Assembly: GCF_029581275.1 (NCBI RefSeq)
Contig: NZ_CP120742.1
Span: 4,402,501 to 4,466,500, forward strand
DNA length: 64,000 nt
Direction of reading: 5' to 3'
DNA from: Micromonospora sp. WMMD1155
GTDB taxonomy: Bacteria > Actinomycetota > Actinomycetes > Mycobacteriales > Micromonosporaceae
The notes below the pieces were generated by a model, which ran no database searches, was not told where the DNA came from, and was given only the letters and a program-made list of their open reading frames with translations. Positions 43,137 to 52,024 of the stretch are shown piece after piece. Each line of letters begins with the position of its first letter. Position 1 is the first letter of the stretch. The position numbers and the translations under genes are program-made.

Positions 43137-43202
43137 AGATCTACCCTGCCGACTCCCGCGAGGTGGCGCGTCGACGGGAACCACCGGCGCGGCCGGCGAT
43201 GA

Positions 43203-45074
43203 TCAGTCGCAGTGTTCGAAGCCGCTGCCATAGCTGACCCCGCCGGTGGCACCGCCCCACTTCACGCACGTCCCGGCGGCGCCGGCCTTCACCGGCCCGG
43301 CGTAGTAGTCGAACGACCCGCTGTCGGTGCTCCGGGCCCGCCCCTGCACCTCCAGGTACGCGGAGACCGCCGACTTCGTGCCGACCGCCGTGTCCTTGAG
43401 GGTGACCACGCAGTTCGTGCCGGTGCCCGAGTAGTACAGCAGGAAGACCCGACCCTTGCGCTGCCCGTCGGTGCCGGTCAGCGTCGCCGAGTCGATCACC
43501 TGGTAGCCGCTGCCGCACGCCTGTGCCGCCGTGTACGGGTTGGGTCGGCTCGACGGGGTGCGGCCGGGAGTCGGTCGGCTGCTGGTCGTACCCGTCGGCG
43601 TGCTGCCCGGCGCGCCGATGGTCCGGTCCGGCCCGGCGCTGGTCGTCGCGTCGGTCGGAGATCCGCTCGGGTCGGCCGTCGCGGTGCGGGTGGCGTCCGG
43701 CGTACCGCTGGGTCGAGGCCCGGTGGCGCTCGCGTCCCCGGGCGACAGCGGTGCGTCGGTGACCGCCGCCGACTCGCCGGCCAGCGCGGGTGGCTGGTCC
43801 GCGGAACCCGGCTTCGCCTCGGGCCGGAGCGCCACCACGGCCACCGCGACGACAAGCGCGACGAGGACGACCGCCCCGGCCCCGACCAGCAGCGGACGGC
43901 GTCGGCCCACCGGCCCGATCCCGACCGCGTCCGCCCGGGTCGGCTTCGGCTCGGTCGTCGCCTCGACCGCGACGTTCGCCGCTGTGCGTGGAGCGGCAGG
44001 CCCTGCCGACACCGACCCGGCGGGCGGCGTCGCCGCAACCGACGGGGCGGAAGCCGGGCCGGCCGGCGGCGCGGAAGCCAGGCCGGCCGGCGGCGCGGGA
44101 ACCAGGTCGCCGGGAGTGGCGGGGGCCGGGGCGGACGGCGGCGTGGAGGCCGGGACGGCAGGCGGCGCGGCGGCCGGGACGCCCGGGGCGAGCGGTGCGG
44201 CGACCGCCCACGGTGGGCGAGCCGAGACCGGGATGCTCGCCAGCGTCGAGTCACGCGCGTCGGCGGCGGCCGCCGCCAGCTCGGCGGCGCTGCCGAACCG
44301 CTCCTCGGGGCGCTTGCCCAGCGCGCGAGCCACCACCGCGGCGACCGCCGGTGGGGTGTCCGGCGGCAGCGGTGGAGGCGTCTCCTGGGCCTGCCGCAGC
44401 GCCACCGCGAGGGGGTTGTCACCGTGGAAGGGCGGCTGCCCGGCCAGGCAGAAGTACGCCACCGCGCCGAGCGCGTAGACGTCGGTGGCGGCCGAGACCG
44501 GCTGCCCGGTGGCCTGTTCGGGGGACATGTACGAGGCGGTGCCGAGCACCATGTTCGCGGCGGTCAGCCCGGCCATGTCCCGGGACCGGGCGATGCCGAA
44601 GTCGACCAGCACCACGGTGCCGTCGGCCTTGACCAACAGGTTGCCCGGCTTCACGTCCCGGTGCACGATGCCGGCGAGGTGCGCGGTGTGCAGCGCGTCC
44701 GCGGCTTGGGAAAGAACCGACATCGTGGTGGCCGCGTCCAGCCGCCCCGCCGCGCGCACCCGGGCCGACAGCGGCTCGCCCTCGACGTACTCCATCACCA
44801 GGTAGTCGACCCGGCTGCCGTCGGCGAGCGCGGCCTGCCCCACGTCGTGCACCGGGACCACGCCGGGATGCCGCAGCGCGGCCAGCATCCGTGCCTCGGC
44901 CCGGAAGCGGGCGGTGAACTCCTGATCGGCGACCAGCGACGGGAGCAGCACCTTCACCGCCACCTCGCGTTCCAGCAGCACGTCCGTGCCGCGCCAGACC
45001 GCGCCCATCCCGCCCGTCGCCACCCGCTCGCCCAGCCGGTACCGGTCGCCGAGCAGCACTCCCCGAGTCAACAC
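43203..45074 (-). CDS. Membrane-anchored eukaryotic-type Ser/Thr protein kinase
   Basis: 623 residues. The kinase domain (about 10-275) has the glycine loop GERVATGGMGAVWRG, catalytic K41 in VAVKVL, HRDVKPGNLLV (H137-R138-D139), DFG in LVDFGIARS, and GTASYMSPEQATGQPV. A long Pro/Ala/Ser-rich juxtamembrane linker (about 280-390) leads to one transmembrane helix (LLVGAGAVVLVALVVAVAVV, about 393-415). The extracellular part has a Thr/Ser/Pro stalk and a domain of about 105 residues with four Cys (ACGSGY, TNCVV, TCVKWGG, FEHCD), not a PASTA repeat. The GTG at 45074 is chosen since the kinase fold starts at once; a longer in-frame start exists at 45188. Confidence 0.93.
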   Translation of the reverse strand: MLTRGVLLGDRYRLGERVATGGMGAVWRGTDVLLEREVAVKVLLPSLVADQEFTARFRAEARMLAALRHPGVVPVHDVGQAALADGSRVDYLVMEYVEGEPLSARVRAAGRLDAATTMSVLSQAADALHTAHLAGIVHRDVKPGNLLVKADGTVVLVDFGIARSRDMAGLTAANMVLGTASYMSPEQATGQPVSAATDVYALGAVAYFCLAGQPPFHGDNPLAVALRQAQETPPPLPPDTPPAVAAVVARALGKRPEERFGSAAELAAAAADARDSTLASIPVSARPPWAVAAPLAPGVPAAAPPAVPASTPPSAPAPATPGDLVPAPPAGLASAPPAGPASAPSVAATPPAGSVSAGPAAPRTAANVAVEATTEPKPTRADAVGIGPVGRRRPLLVGAGAVVLVALVVAVAVVALRPEAKPGSADQPPALAGESAAVTDAPLSPGDASATGPRPSGTPDATRTATADPSGSPTDATTSAGPDRTIGAPGSTPTGTTSSRPTPGRTPSSRPNPYTAAQACGSGYQVIDSATLTGTDGQRKGRVFLLYYSGTGTNCVVTLKDTAVGTKSAVSAYLEVQGRARSTDSGSFDYYAGPVKAGAAGTCVKWGGATGGVSYGSGFEHCD

Positions 45075-45218
45075 CGGGCCACCGTACCGGTCGGCCTCGA
45101 TCGAATTGATCCGCCTGCGGGGTCCTGCCGGGGGCAGCGAGGGGCCGTTGCGCGCCGGGCCGACTACGCTGGCGAGGGTTCGTCCCACGGGGACTTCAGC
45201 GGCGAGGGGAGACGCGGC

Positions 45219-45419
45219 ATGGCGTGGAGCTGGCGGTACGAGGGCACGGACGGCCAGACGGTCGAGGGACCGGCGGAGTCGTTCGGCAGCCAGGCCGACG
45301 CCGAATCCTGGATCGGTCAGACCTGGCGGGAGCTCGCGACGTCCGGCGTCACCTCGGTCGCGCTCGTCGAGGACGACCGGGTGGAGTACCGGATGAGCCT
45401 GCTGCCCACGGCCGAGTGA
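45219..45419 (+). CDS. Small conserved hypothetical protein, coupled to site-2 protease gene
   Basis: A 66-residue acidic protein beginning MAWSWRYEGTDGQTVEGPAE, with an ATG at 45219 after gagggga. Residues SFGSQADAESWIGQTWRELA form a likely helix, and TSVALVEDDRVEYRMSL a beta strand pair. Its TGA overlaps the ATG of the site-2 protease (ATGA), so the two are translationally coupled. No known motif and no function assigned. It is divergent from the kinase gene. Confidence 0.8.
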   Translation: MAWSWRYEGTDGQTVEGPAESFGSQADAESWIGQTWRELATSGVTSVALVEDDRVEYRMSLLPTAE

Positions 45420-46216
45420 TGGCCTACGACCGGCCGGGCGCCGACGGGCTGGTCCTCGGTGTGCCCAGGGCGGCGTTGCGGCCCAGCCCGGTCTTCCTCG
45501 GCCTGGTCGCCCTCTTCGCGGTCAGCGGGGTGCTGGCCTGGAACGGTTACGGCAACGTCCGGTTCAACGTGTTCCTCTTCGTGGTGTCCGGCTGGCTGGT
45601 GTCGCTGTGCCTGCACGAGTACGCCCACGCGGTGGTGGCCTACCGGGCCGGCGACCGGGACATCGCCCACCGGGGCTACCTGACGCTCAACCCGTTGAAG
45701 TACACCCACCCGCTGCTGTCGATCGTGCTGCCGGTGGTGGTGGTGCTGCTCGGTGGCATCGGCCTGCCCGGCGGTGCGGTCTGGGTGGACCGGCACGCCA
45801 TCCCGGGCCGCCTACGGCACACCCTGGTCAGCCTCGCCGGCCCGGCCACCAACGTCGTGTTCACGCTGGTGCTGGTGGCGGCGGTACGCTTCGGCACCCA
45901 GTCGGGTGGCCCGGTGGAGTTCTGGGCCGGGGTGGCGCTGCTCGCCTTCCTCCAGCTCACCGCCAGCGTGCTCAACCTGTTGCCGGTGCCCGGCCTGGAC
46001 GGCGGCAACATGATCCAGCCGTGGCTCAACCCGCAGTGGCGCAAGATGTACGACCTGTTCGCCCCGTACGGCTTCATCCTGCTCTTCGCGCTGCTGTGGA
46101 ACCCGCGTATCGGCGGCTGGTTCTTCGACGCGGTCTTCGCGGTCGGTGACCTGCTCGGTCTGCCGTCGTGGCTCTACGCCACCGGCCTCGACCTGATCCG
46201 CTTCTGGCAGAGCTGA
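45419..46216 (+). CDS. Site-2 protease family intramembrane metalloprotease
   Basis: A 265-residue membrane protein of the M50/S2P family with about six helices. The zinc motif HExxH is H66-E67-YA-H70 (CLHEYAHAV) and the second metal-ligand motif N-x2-P-x-P-x-LDGG is at 187-196 (NLLPVPGLDGG, D194). It lacks PDZ or CBS domains, so it belongs to the small S2P subgroup; natural substrates are unknown, possibly membrane-bound anti-sigma factors or small membrane peptides. Translation is coupled to the preceding 66-residue protein, a candidate partner. Its stop codon lies in a short tandem repeat. Confidence 0.92.
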   Translation: MAYDRPGADGLVLGVPRAALRPSPVFLGLVALFAVSGVLAWNGYGNVRFNVFLFVVSGWLVSLCLHEYAHAVVAYRAGDRDIAHRGYLTLNPLKYTHPLLSIVLPVVVVLLGGIGLPGGAVWVDRHAIPGRLRHTLVSLAGPATNVVFTLVLVAAVRFGTQSGGPVEFWAGVALLAFLQLTASVLNLLPVPGLDGGNMIQPWLNPQWRKMYDLFAPYGFILLFALLWNPRIGGWFFDAVFAVGDLLGLPSWLYATGLDLIRFWQS

Positions 46217-46263
46217 GCCGACCCTGACCGGGTGGAAGCTGAGCGGACCCTGGCCGGGTCGGG
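46211..46263. repeat. 26-bp repeat spanning the site-2 protease stop codon
   Basis: Unit 1 (46211-46236) contains the stop codon; unit 2 (46237-46263) repeats it with a few substitutions (agctgag-gaccctg-ccgggt). A partial third copy begins at 46264. Confidence 0.7.
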
Positions 46264-46278
46264 GCTGAGCTGTTCCGA

Positions 46279-46311
46279 CCCGGTCGGCGCGACTGTGCCG
46301 CGCCGACCGGG
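46279..46311. terminator. Hairpin between convergent site-2 protease and AKR genes
   Basis: Perfect 13-bp arms cccggtcggcgcg / cgcgccgaccggg (46279-46291 and 46299-46311) with a 7-nt loop, 12 bp from the AKR stop. Confidence 0.8.
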
Positions 46312-46322
46312 CCGGATCGGCG

Positions 46323-47321
46323 TCAGGGACGCTGCGCGGGGGACTCGGTCTTCGCCGGGTCCCGCTCGGTGACCGGCTCGACGATCTCGTCGATCGCCTT
46401 GAGCAGCTCGGCGTCGAGCTTCACCCCGGCCGCCTTCACGTTGTCGTGCACCTGCTCGGGGCGGGACGCGCCGATGATCGCCGACGAGACGTTCGGGTTC
46501 TGCAGGACCCACGCCACCGCGAGCTGGGCCATGCTGAGCCCGGCCTGCTCCGCGAGGGGCTTGAGCCGCTGCACCCGGGTGAGCACCTCGTCGTTCATGA
46601 ACCGGGAGATGAAACCCGCACCGGACTTCTCGTCGGTGGCGCGGGAGCCGGCCGGCGGCGGCTGACCCGGCAGGTACTTGCCGGAGAGCACACCCTGCGC
46701 CATCGGCGACCAGACGATCTGCCCGATGCCCAGCTCCTCGCTGGCCGGCACGACCTCGGTCTCGATGACCCGCCACAGCATCGAGTACTGGGGTTGGTTG
46801 GAGACCAGCGGGATGTGCAGCTCCCGGGCGAGCGGGTGGGCGGCACGCAGCTGCTCGGCGGTCCACTCGGAGACTCCGATGTAGTGCGCCTTGCCGGAGT
46901 GCACGACGTCGGCGAACGCCTCCATCGTCTCTTCCAGCGGGGTGCTGTAGTCGTACCGGTGGGCCTGGTAGAGGTCCACGTAGTCGGTGCGCAGCCGGCG
47001 CAGCGAGCCGTTGATCGACTCCATGATGTGCTTGCGGGAGAGGCCACGGTCGTTGCGGCCCGGCCCGGTCGGCCAGTAGACCTTGGTGAAGATCTCCAGC
47101 CCCTCGCGGCGCTCGTTCTGCAACGCCCGGCCGAGCACGTCCTCGGCCCGGGTGCCCGCGTACACGTCGGCGGTGTCGAAGGTGGTGATTCCCGCGTCGA
47201 GGGCGGCGCGGACGCAGGCGAAGGCCGCGTCCTCCTCGACCTGGGAACCGTGCGTGATCCAGTTGCCGTACGAGATTTCGCTGACCAGCAGGCCGGAACG
47301 GCCCAGGTGTCGGAATTCCAT
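46323..47321 (-). CDS. Aldo/keto reductase (Kv-beta/YghZ-like)
   Basis: A 332-residue aldo/keto reductase. It begins MEFRHLGRSGLLVSEISYGN and has TTFDTADVYAGTRAEDVLG (catalytic Asp, Tyr), IFTKVYWPTGPG (Lys), DLYQAHRYDYSTPLEETMEA (His) and IGASRPEQVHDNVKA for NADPH binding. The WPTGPG and HRYD features match the voltage-gated-potassium-channel-beta/YghZ-like branch rather than the AKR at 27401. The substrate is unknown; such enzymes reduce reactive aldehydes. It lies 45 bp downstream of the WG-repeat protein gene and may share its transcript. Confidence 0.92.
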   Translation of the reverse strand: MEFRHLGRSGLLVSEISYGNWITHGSQVEEDAAFACVRAALDAGITTFDTADVYAGTRAEDVLGRALQNERREGLEIFTKVYWPTGPGRNDRGLSRKHIMESINGSLRRLRTDYVDLYQAHRYDYSTPLEETMEAFADVVHSGKAHYIGVSEWTAEQLRAAHPLARELHIPLVSNQPQYSMLWRVIETEVVPASEELGIGQIVWSPMAQGVLSGKYLPGQPPPAGSRATDEKSGAGFISRFMNDEVLTRVQRLKPLAEQAGLSMAQLAVAWVLQNPNVSSAIIGASRPEQVHDNVKAAGVKLDAELLKAIDEIVEPVTERDPAKTESPAQRP

Positions 47322-47365
47322 GTACCGACCCTAACTCCGCTAGATCACTAACGTCGACCGGCCAC

Positions 47366-50300
47366 TCACAGCACGGGATTGGCGTCGGTGAGTAGCCGGT
47401 CGATCTCCGCCAGCACCTCCGCGCGGTCGCGGTGCACCGGGTCGATCAGTGCCGCGCCGCGCCGGTCCAGCGCACCCCACCGCCCGGTGTCGGTGGCCAC
47501 CAGGAACGCCACCGGGTGGATGACCAGCACCGGATGCGCCGGGGGGACCAGCACCGTACCGGTGCGGTCCACCACGCCGCGCCGTCCGGCCACGTCGACG
47601 ACCGCGAGCCCTTCCTCGGTGAACCCGTCGACCTGCCGGCCGTCGGCCAACTCGGTGACGAACCCGTGGTAGCGGGTGGGCACGACCATCCGGCCGGTCC
47701 GGTCGACCGCGCCCCACCCCTCGCGGCGGACCGGGGCCAGCCCGCGGCGGAACGGCCGTACCTCGGCGAAGTTGGGCGGGACCTGCACCGTGCCGGTCGC
47801 GTCGATCGCCGTCCAACCGCCGTCACCGACCACCCAGGCCAGCCCGTCGCTGAACGGGTGCGCCGCCCGGAAGGACGGCGGGATCACCGTCGTGCCGAGC
47901 AGGTTGATCAGCGACCACCGGTCGGTGTCCGGTCGGCGGACCCAGGCCAGCCCGTCGTGGAACGGTTGCGCCTCGGCGTACCGGGCGGGGATGACCAGGT
48001 CGCCGTCCGGGCCGGTGTAACCCCACAGCTGCCCGTCGCGTTCCGGCACCGGGGGTCGGTCACGGTCGAGCACCTCGTCACGACCCCGGGGGTACGGCCC
48101 GAAGCCGTCCGCCGAGGCCCGGACGGCGACCGCGTCGAGGGCCACCCGGATCCGGCCCAACAGTTCGGCGTCACCGGCCCCGCGCAGGTCGAGCGCGTCC
48201 TCGAAGTGCTCGCAGGCCTCCATGAGCCGCCCCTGGTCGTAACACGACCGTCCGGCGTGCTCGTGCAGCGCGGCCCGCAGCCGGTCGGGTAGCTCGACCG
48301 AGTTGGCCTGGGCGAAGAGTTGGTCGGCCTCGGCGAAGTCGCCACGCCACCGCAGGACGTGGGCCAACCTGGCCTGGGCCAACGCGGTCCGGCGCAGCTC
48401 ACCCGTCGCCTCGGCGTAGGTGAGGGCGAGTCGACCGTCGGCCAACGCGTCGTCCAGGTCACCGAGGATCCGTGACGTCACCGCCCGGAGGCTGAGCAGC
48501 CGGGCGCGGGCCCGGTTGTCGACGGCCGAACCCAACTTCTCGGTCAGACGTCGCCGGATGGCCCGCAGATCGTCCGGTTCCGTCAACTCCTCGCGCAACG
48601 TGACCGGGTCCAGCCCCCAGCGGTACGCCGCGAGGACCTGCTCCGGGTCACCCGGGTCGGCCAGCGACGGGCGGGCGGCGACCGGCGCGGCCTCGGCGGG
48701 TGGTGCGGACACCGGCATGGCGTCCCCGCCGCTCCTGGGCCCAGGGACGGCCGAGGCGGGTGGTGCGGAGGTCGGGAGGGGTGGTGCGGAGGTCGGCGTG
48801 ACCGAGGCGGGCGGTGCGGAGGTCGGGAGGGGTGGCGCGGACGTCGGCATCACCGACGCGGGTGGTGCGGAGGTCGGGAGGGGTGGTGCGGAGGTCGGCA
48901 TCACCGACGCGGGCGGTGCGGATACCGGCGGTGCGGAGACCGGTGCCGCCGAGGTGGGCGCGGAGAAGGCCGGCGGTGCCGACACGGGTGACAGGAAGGC
49001 CGGCTCCGTGGGCGCGGACACGGGTGCTGCGGGAGCCGGCGGCGCGGACACGGGCTCCGCGGAGACCGGAGACGCGGGTGGTGCGGAGACCGGTGCTGCG
49101 GCGGCCGGGTGCGGGGGCGCGGGTGACGCCGGCGGTGCGGAGACGGGCACGGCCGACACGGGTGTCGGGGCGGTCGTCTGCGGTGGCGCGGGCGGCACGG
49201 AGACCGGAGACGCGGGAGGGGCCGACACGGGTTCGAACGCCTCGTCGTCCGCCGTCTCGGGATGCGCCGACGGCGCGGCGTCGGTCGGCCAGTCGTCGGC
49301 CCGAGACACGTCCGCCGGTCCACTGGTGCTCGGACCGTCCACACCGTCCCACCGGTGGTCGCGCGGGGCGGCCTCGTCCACCGGCTCCCGCTCGACCTGG
49401 GTGACGCGCTCGACGGGGTGAGCGGTGACCGGTTCGGGCTGGTGGTACGGCGTCGCAGTGGCGGGTACGCCGGAGACGGGCCGGTTGTCGCCGTCTGCCG
49501 CGGCCGGCTCGGCGGGCGGTGGTGGATCGTCGGCCAGGTCGTCCGCCCAGGTGGGCGCCCCGTCGGCGGGCGGCTCGGAGACCGGCTCGGGGGCGTCGGT
49601 CGAGGTCGACCCGCCGGTGGGCTCGTCGGCTGGCCGGTCGTGGTCGTGGGTTGTCGGTGTCGACGGGATGTGCCCGGTCGTGCCGGATGCGGCGGCGACG
49701 TCGAGGTCGTCGGAGGTCGGCATGTCGTCGGTGGTCGACGTGTCGTCGGATGCCGGCTCGGTCGGTTCGGGCTCGACCTGCTGAGCGGGGCTGAACCAGG
49801 CGGCCGGCCCGCGGGTCCCGGGAACACCGTCCGGCTCCCGAAGGGGTGTCACCGGCCCGTCCGAGGGCGGCGGGGGTACGTAACGGCGCGGCGTGCCGGG
49901 GGCCGGTGGGAGCGCCGGTTCGACGTCCTCCACACGGGGATCCTGGGCCGCCGGGGTCGGGATGCCCGGGTTCGGCGCGGCTCGGTCGGCCGGTGGGCTC
50001 TGGACCTGCCAGGCGGGCGGCGGTGCGACCGGCGGGCGGCTGTCCGCCACCGGGATCGGTCGTTCCGACGCGACCGGCCGTTCCGTCGAGGTCGGCGCCT
50101 GCGGGGGACCGGGACGCTCCGGCGAGACCGGCCACTGCCGTGCGTCGGGCCGTTCCGGCGTGTGCGGCCGGTCGGGGGAGTAGGGGCGCTGGTCCACTGG
50201 GCGGTCGTCGACGTCCGGACCGGGGTAACGCGGCGGGGGCGCGGGCTGCGCGTAGGAAGTCGGTGGTTCGGCCGCCGCCCGGCGCTCGGGTGTCGGCGTG

Positions 50301-52024
50301 ACCTCCGACCGGTCGGCGACGTGTGGCGGGTCCACCGGCGCCGGCAGGTACTCCAGTCGTAGCCGTGCGGCGGGTGGGCCCGAGACGGGCACACCACTGG
50401 CCGGGGAGACGGGGGCGGCCGACACCGGGCGGTCCCGGCCGGGCGCGGCGGGGGACACGGACGCGGCGGGGGAGACGGGCGCGGCGGGGGAGACGGGCGC
50501 CGCCGGGGAGACGGGCGAGGCGGGGGACACCGGCGCGGGCGACACCGGCCGATCCGGGGTGACCGGCGCGACGGGTGTGGCACGGCCCGACGACGGCGGT
50601 GCGGGTGGAGCCGTCGCCGCGGGCCGCACGGGCCGCTCCTCGTACCGGGAGGGGCCCGTCGCCGGTCGCTCGTCCGGGCGGGCCGGCGGCCGCTCCGACG
50701 GCGCGGATCGGCCCGGCTCCGCGCGGTACGGGTCCGGCATGCGCTGTGGGTCGGTGGGTCGGTACGGGTCAGCGGGGCGGTACGGCTCGGTGCGGTGGCT
50801 CTGCTCGCGGGTGCGGTCCGGACGCAGCGGGCCCGGTGGTGGCCAGGGCAGGGTGCCGTCGGGTCGCTGGCTGGGCCGAGGCTCCCGGTATCCGTTCTCG
50901 CGGTGCCCGTCCTCACGGCGGCCGTTCTCGCGGTAGGCGTCCGGGCGGGCCTCCTCGCGGGAACGCCGCTCCGGGTACGCCTCGGCGCGGGCGGCCGCCT
51001 CGCGGGGCTGCTGCCGGTGCGGGTCGGTGTCGGGACGTCGCCACTCGTCGTCGCGGTGGGGTGGTTCGGGCATGTCCGGCTCGGGCCGACGCCGTCGTCC
51101 ACCGTTGGGTGCCGGTGCCGCCTCGTACCCCTCGTCCGCGCGGTAGCGGCGCTCCGGGCGACGGACGTCGTCGGCGGTGCGGTCCGGGTACCCGTCGGCG
51201 CGGTACCGCGTGCGGCCGTCCCCGGACGCCCACGGGTCGGCGCCGTCGGTGTGCCGGTCGTCAGTGGCGCGGCTGTGGCTCTCCCGGGCGGGTCGGTCGG
51301 CGTACCCGTCTGCGGGGTGCCGCTCGTAACCGGCGGCCGTGCGGTCCGGTGCGCCTCGACGACGCGGTGCGTCGTCCGGTTCGGGCATCCAGCCGACGTC
51401 GGGCCGGGGCGCCGGGGACACCGGCGGTGTGCCGCGGTATCCCCGGTCCCGTTCGGTGGGCTCCTGCCGCGGGCGTCGGCTGTCGTACCGCTCGGAGGCG
51501 GGCTGGTCCCGGTGCCAGGCGGCTTCCCGCGCCGGTCCCCGCTCGTCCGCGGGACGCCGCTCGGACCAGGCGGTACGCCGGTCCGTCTCGGGCGATCGGC
51601 GTTCGTCGCGTCGGGGCGGTTCCGGTAGTGGCCGGCGGTACGGCTCGTGGTCGTAGGTGCGGGACTCGGCGCTGTCGGAACGCCCGTAGGCGGATCCGTC
51701 GACGTCGCCCCGGGGTCGACCGTAGGTGGGTGTCTCGCCCGGGCCGTCGTCCACCCAGGACCGGCCGTGTGGTGTCGGGTCCGCCGGCGGCTCGTCGGCC
51801 CAGGACCGGCCGAGGTAGGTGCCGTCGGGACGGGTCGGTGCCAGCGGCGGGACCTCGGCCCGGCCGGTCACCGTGGCACGGCCGCGCGGCGGCGGCTGGT
51901 GGAGCGCGCCGATGTCGCCGGGGTAGCGCTGGCCGGGGAACTGGGGATGCCACTCGGTTGTCGGTTCGACCACCCAGGACGGTTCGTTGGGGTCCGGCCA
52001 CCGGTCGTCGTAACGGCCGTTCAT
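47366..52024 (-). CDS. Very large disordered Pro-rich protein with C-terminal WG repeats
   Basis: 1552 residues starting at MNGRYDDRWPDPNEPSWVVE (ATG 52024). Residues 1-1100 are low-complexity: an Arg/Asp/Pro/Tyr-rich part (about 1-450), then Pro/Ala/Ser/Val-rich tracts with many copies of VSAPPASP and PTSAPPLP-like units (about 900-1100). A TPR-like helical region follows (about 1125-1300, AYRWGLDPVTLREELTEPDD, LGDLDDALADGRLAL). The C-terminus (about 1300-1552) carries about six WG repeats (LWGYTGPDGDLVIPARY, RWSLINLLGTTVIPP, GWTAIDATGTVQVPP, GWGAVDRTGRMVVPT, RRGVVDRTGTVLVPP, RWGALDRRGAALIDP). No signal peptide or helices, so probably cytoplasmic. WG repeats likely mediate protein interactions. 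Function unknown; length and composition are striking. Confidence 0.85.
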   Translation of the reverse strand: MNGRYDDRWPDPNEPSWVVEPTTEWHPQFPGQRYPGDIGALHQPPPRGRATVTGRAEVPPLAPTRPDGTYLGRSWADEPPADPTPHGRSWVDDGPGETPTYGRPRGDVDGSAYGRSDSAESRTYDHEPYRRPLPEPPRRDERRSPETDRRTAWSERRPADERGPAREAAWHRDQPASERYDSRRPRQEPTERDRGYRGTPPVSPAPRPDVGWMPEPDDAPRRRGAPDRTAAGYERHPADGYADRPARESHSRATDDRHTDGADPWASGDGRTRYRADGYPDRTADDVRRPERRYRADEGYEAAPAPNGGRRRRPEPDMPEPPHRDDEWRRPDTDPHRQQPREAAARAEAYPERRSREEARPDAYRENGRREDGHRENGYREPRPSQRPDGTLPWPPPGPLRPDRTREQSHRTEPYRPADPYRPTDPQRMPDPYRAEPGRSAPSERPPARPDERPATGPSRYEERPVRPAATAPPAPPSSGRATPVAPVTPDRPVSPAPVSPASPVSPAAPVSPAAPVSPAASVSPAAPGRDRPVSAAPVSPASGVPVSGPPAARLRLEYLPAPVDPPHVADRSEVTPTPERRAAAEPPTSYAQPAPPPRYPGPDVDDRPVDQRPYSPDRPHTPERPDARQWPVSPERPGPPQAPTSTERPVASERPIPVADSRPPVAPPPAWQVQSPPADRAAPNPGIPTPAAQDPRVEDVEPALPPAPGTPRRYVPPPPSDGPVTPLREPDGVPGTRGPAAWFSPAQQVEPEPTEPASDDTSTTDDMPTSDDLDVAAASGTTGHIPSTPTTHDHDRPADEPTGGSTSTDAPEPVSEPPADGAPTWADDLADDPPPPAEPAAADGDNRPVSGVPATATPYHQPEPVTAHPVERVTQVEREPVDEAAPRDHRWDGVDGPSTSGPADVSRADDWPTDAAPSAHPETADDEAFEPVSAPPASPVSVPPAPPQTTAPTPVSAVPVSAPPASPAPPHPAAAAPVSAPPASPVSAEPVSAPPAPAAPVSAPTEPAFLSPVSAPPAFSAPTSAAPVSAPPVSAPPASVMPTSAPPLPTSAPPASVMPTSAPPLPTSAPPASVTPTSAPPLPTSAPPASAVPGPRSGGDAMPVSAPPAEAAPVAARPSLADPGDPEQVLAAYRWGLDPVTLREELTEPDDLRAIRRRLTEKLGSAVDNRARARLLSLRAVTSRILGDLDDALADGRLALTYAEATGELRRTALAQARLAHVLRWRGDFAEADQLFAQANSVELPDRLRAALHEHAGRSCYDQGRLMEACEHFEDALDLRGAGDAELLGRIRVALDAVAVRASADGFGPYPRGRDEVLDRDRPPVPERDGQLWGYTGPDGDLVIPARYAEAQPFHDGLAWVRRPDTDRWSLINLLGTTVIPPSFRAAHPFSDGLAWVVGDGGWTAIDATGTVQVPPNFAEVRPFRRGLAPVRREGWGAVDRTGRMVVPTRYHGFVTELADGRQVDGFTEEGLAVVDVAGRRGVVDRTGTVLVPPAHPVLVIHPVAFLVATDTGRWGALDRRGAALIDPVHRDRAEVLAEIDRLLTDANPVL
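48740..49230 (-). repeat. Coding low-complexity repeats (Ser-Ala-Pro-Pro) in the WG-repeat protein
   Basis: A dense series of imperfect in-frame units encodes SAPPAS/PTSAPPLPTSAPP tracts; a 51-bp unit (PTSAPPLPTSAPPASVM) occurs about three times around 48770-48905. Such DNA is prone to length variation. Confidence 0.75.

Noticed and set aside
42929..43202. Cobalamin riboswitch upstream of the CobU-CobT gene
   Set aside because: No B12-box (GCCACTG-like) or typical length of folded leader; only a short hairpin is present.
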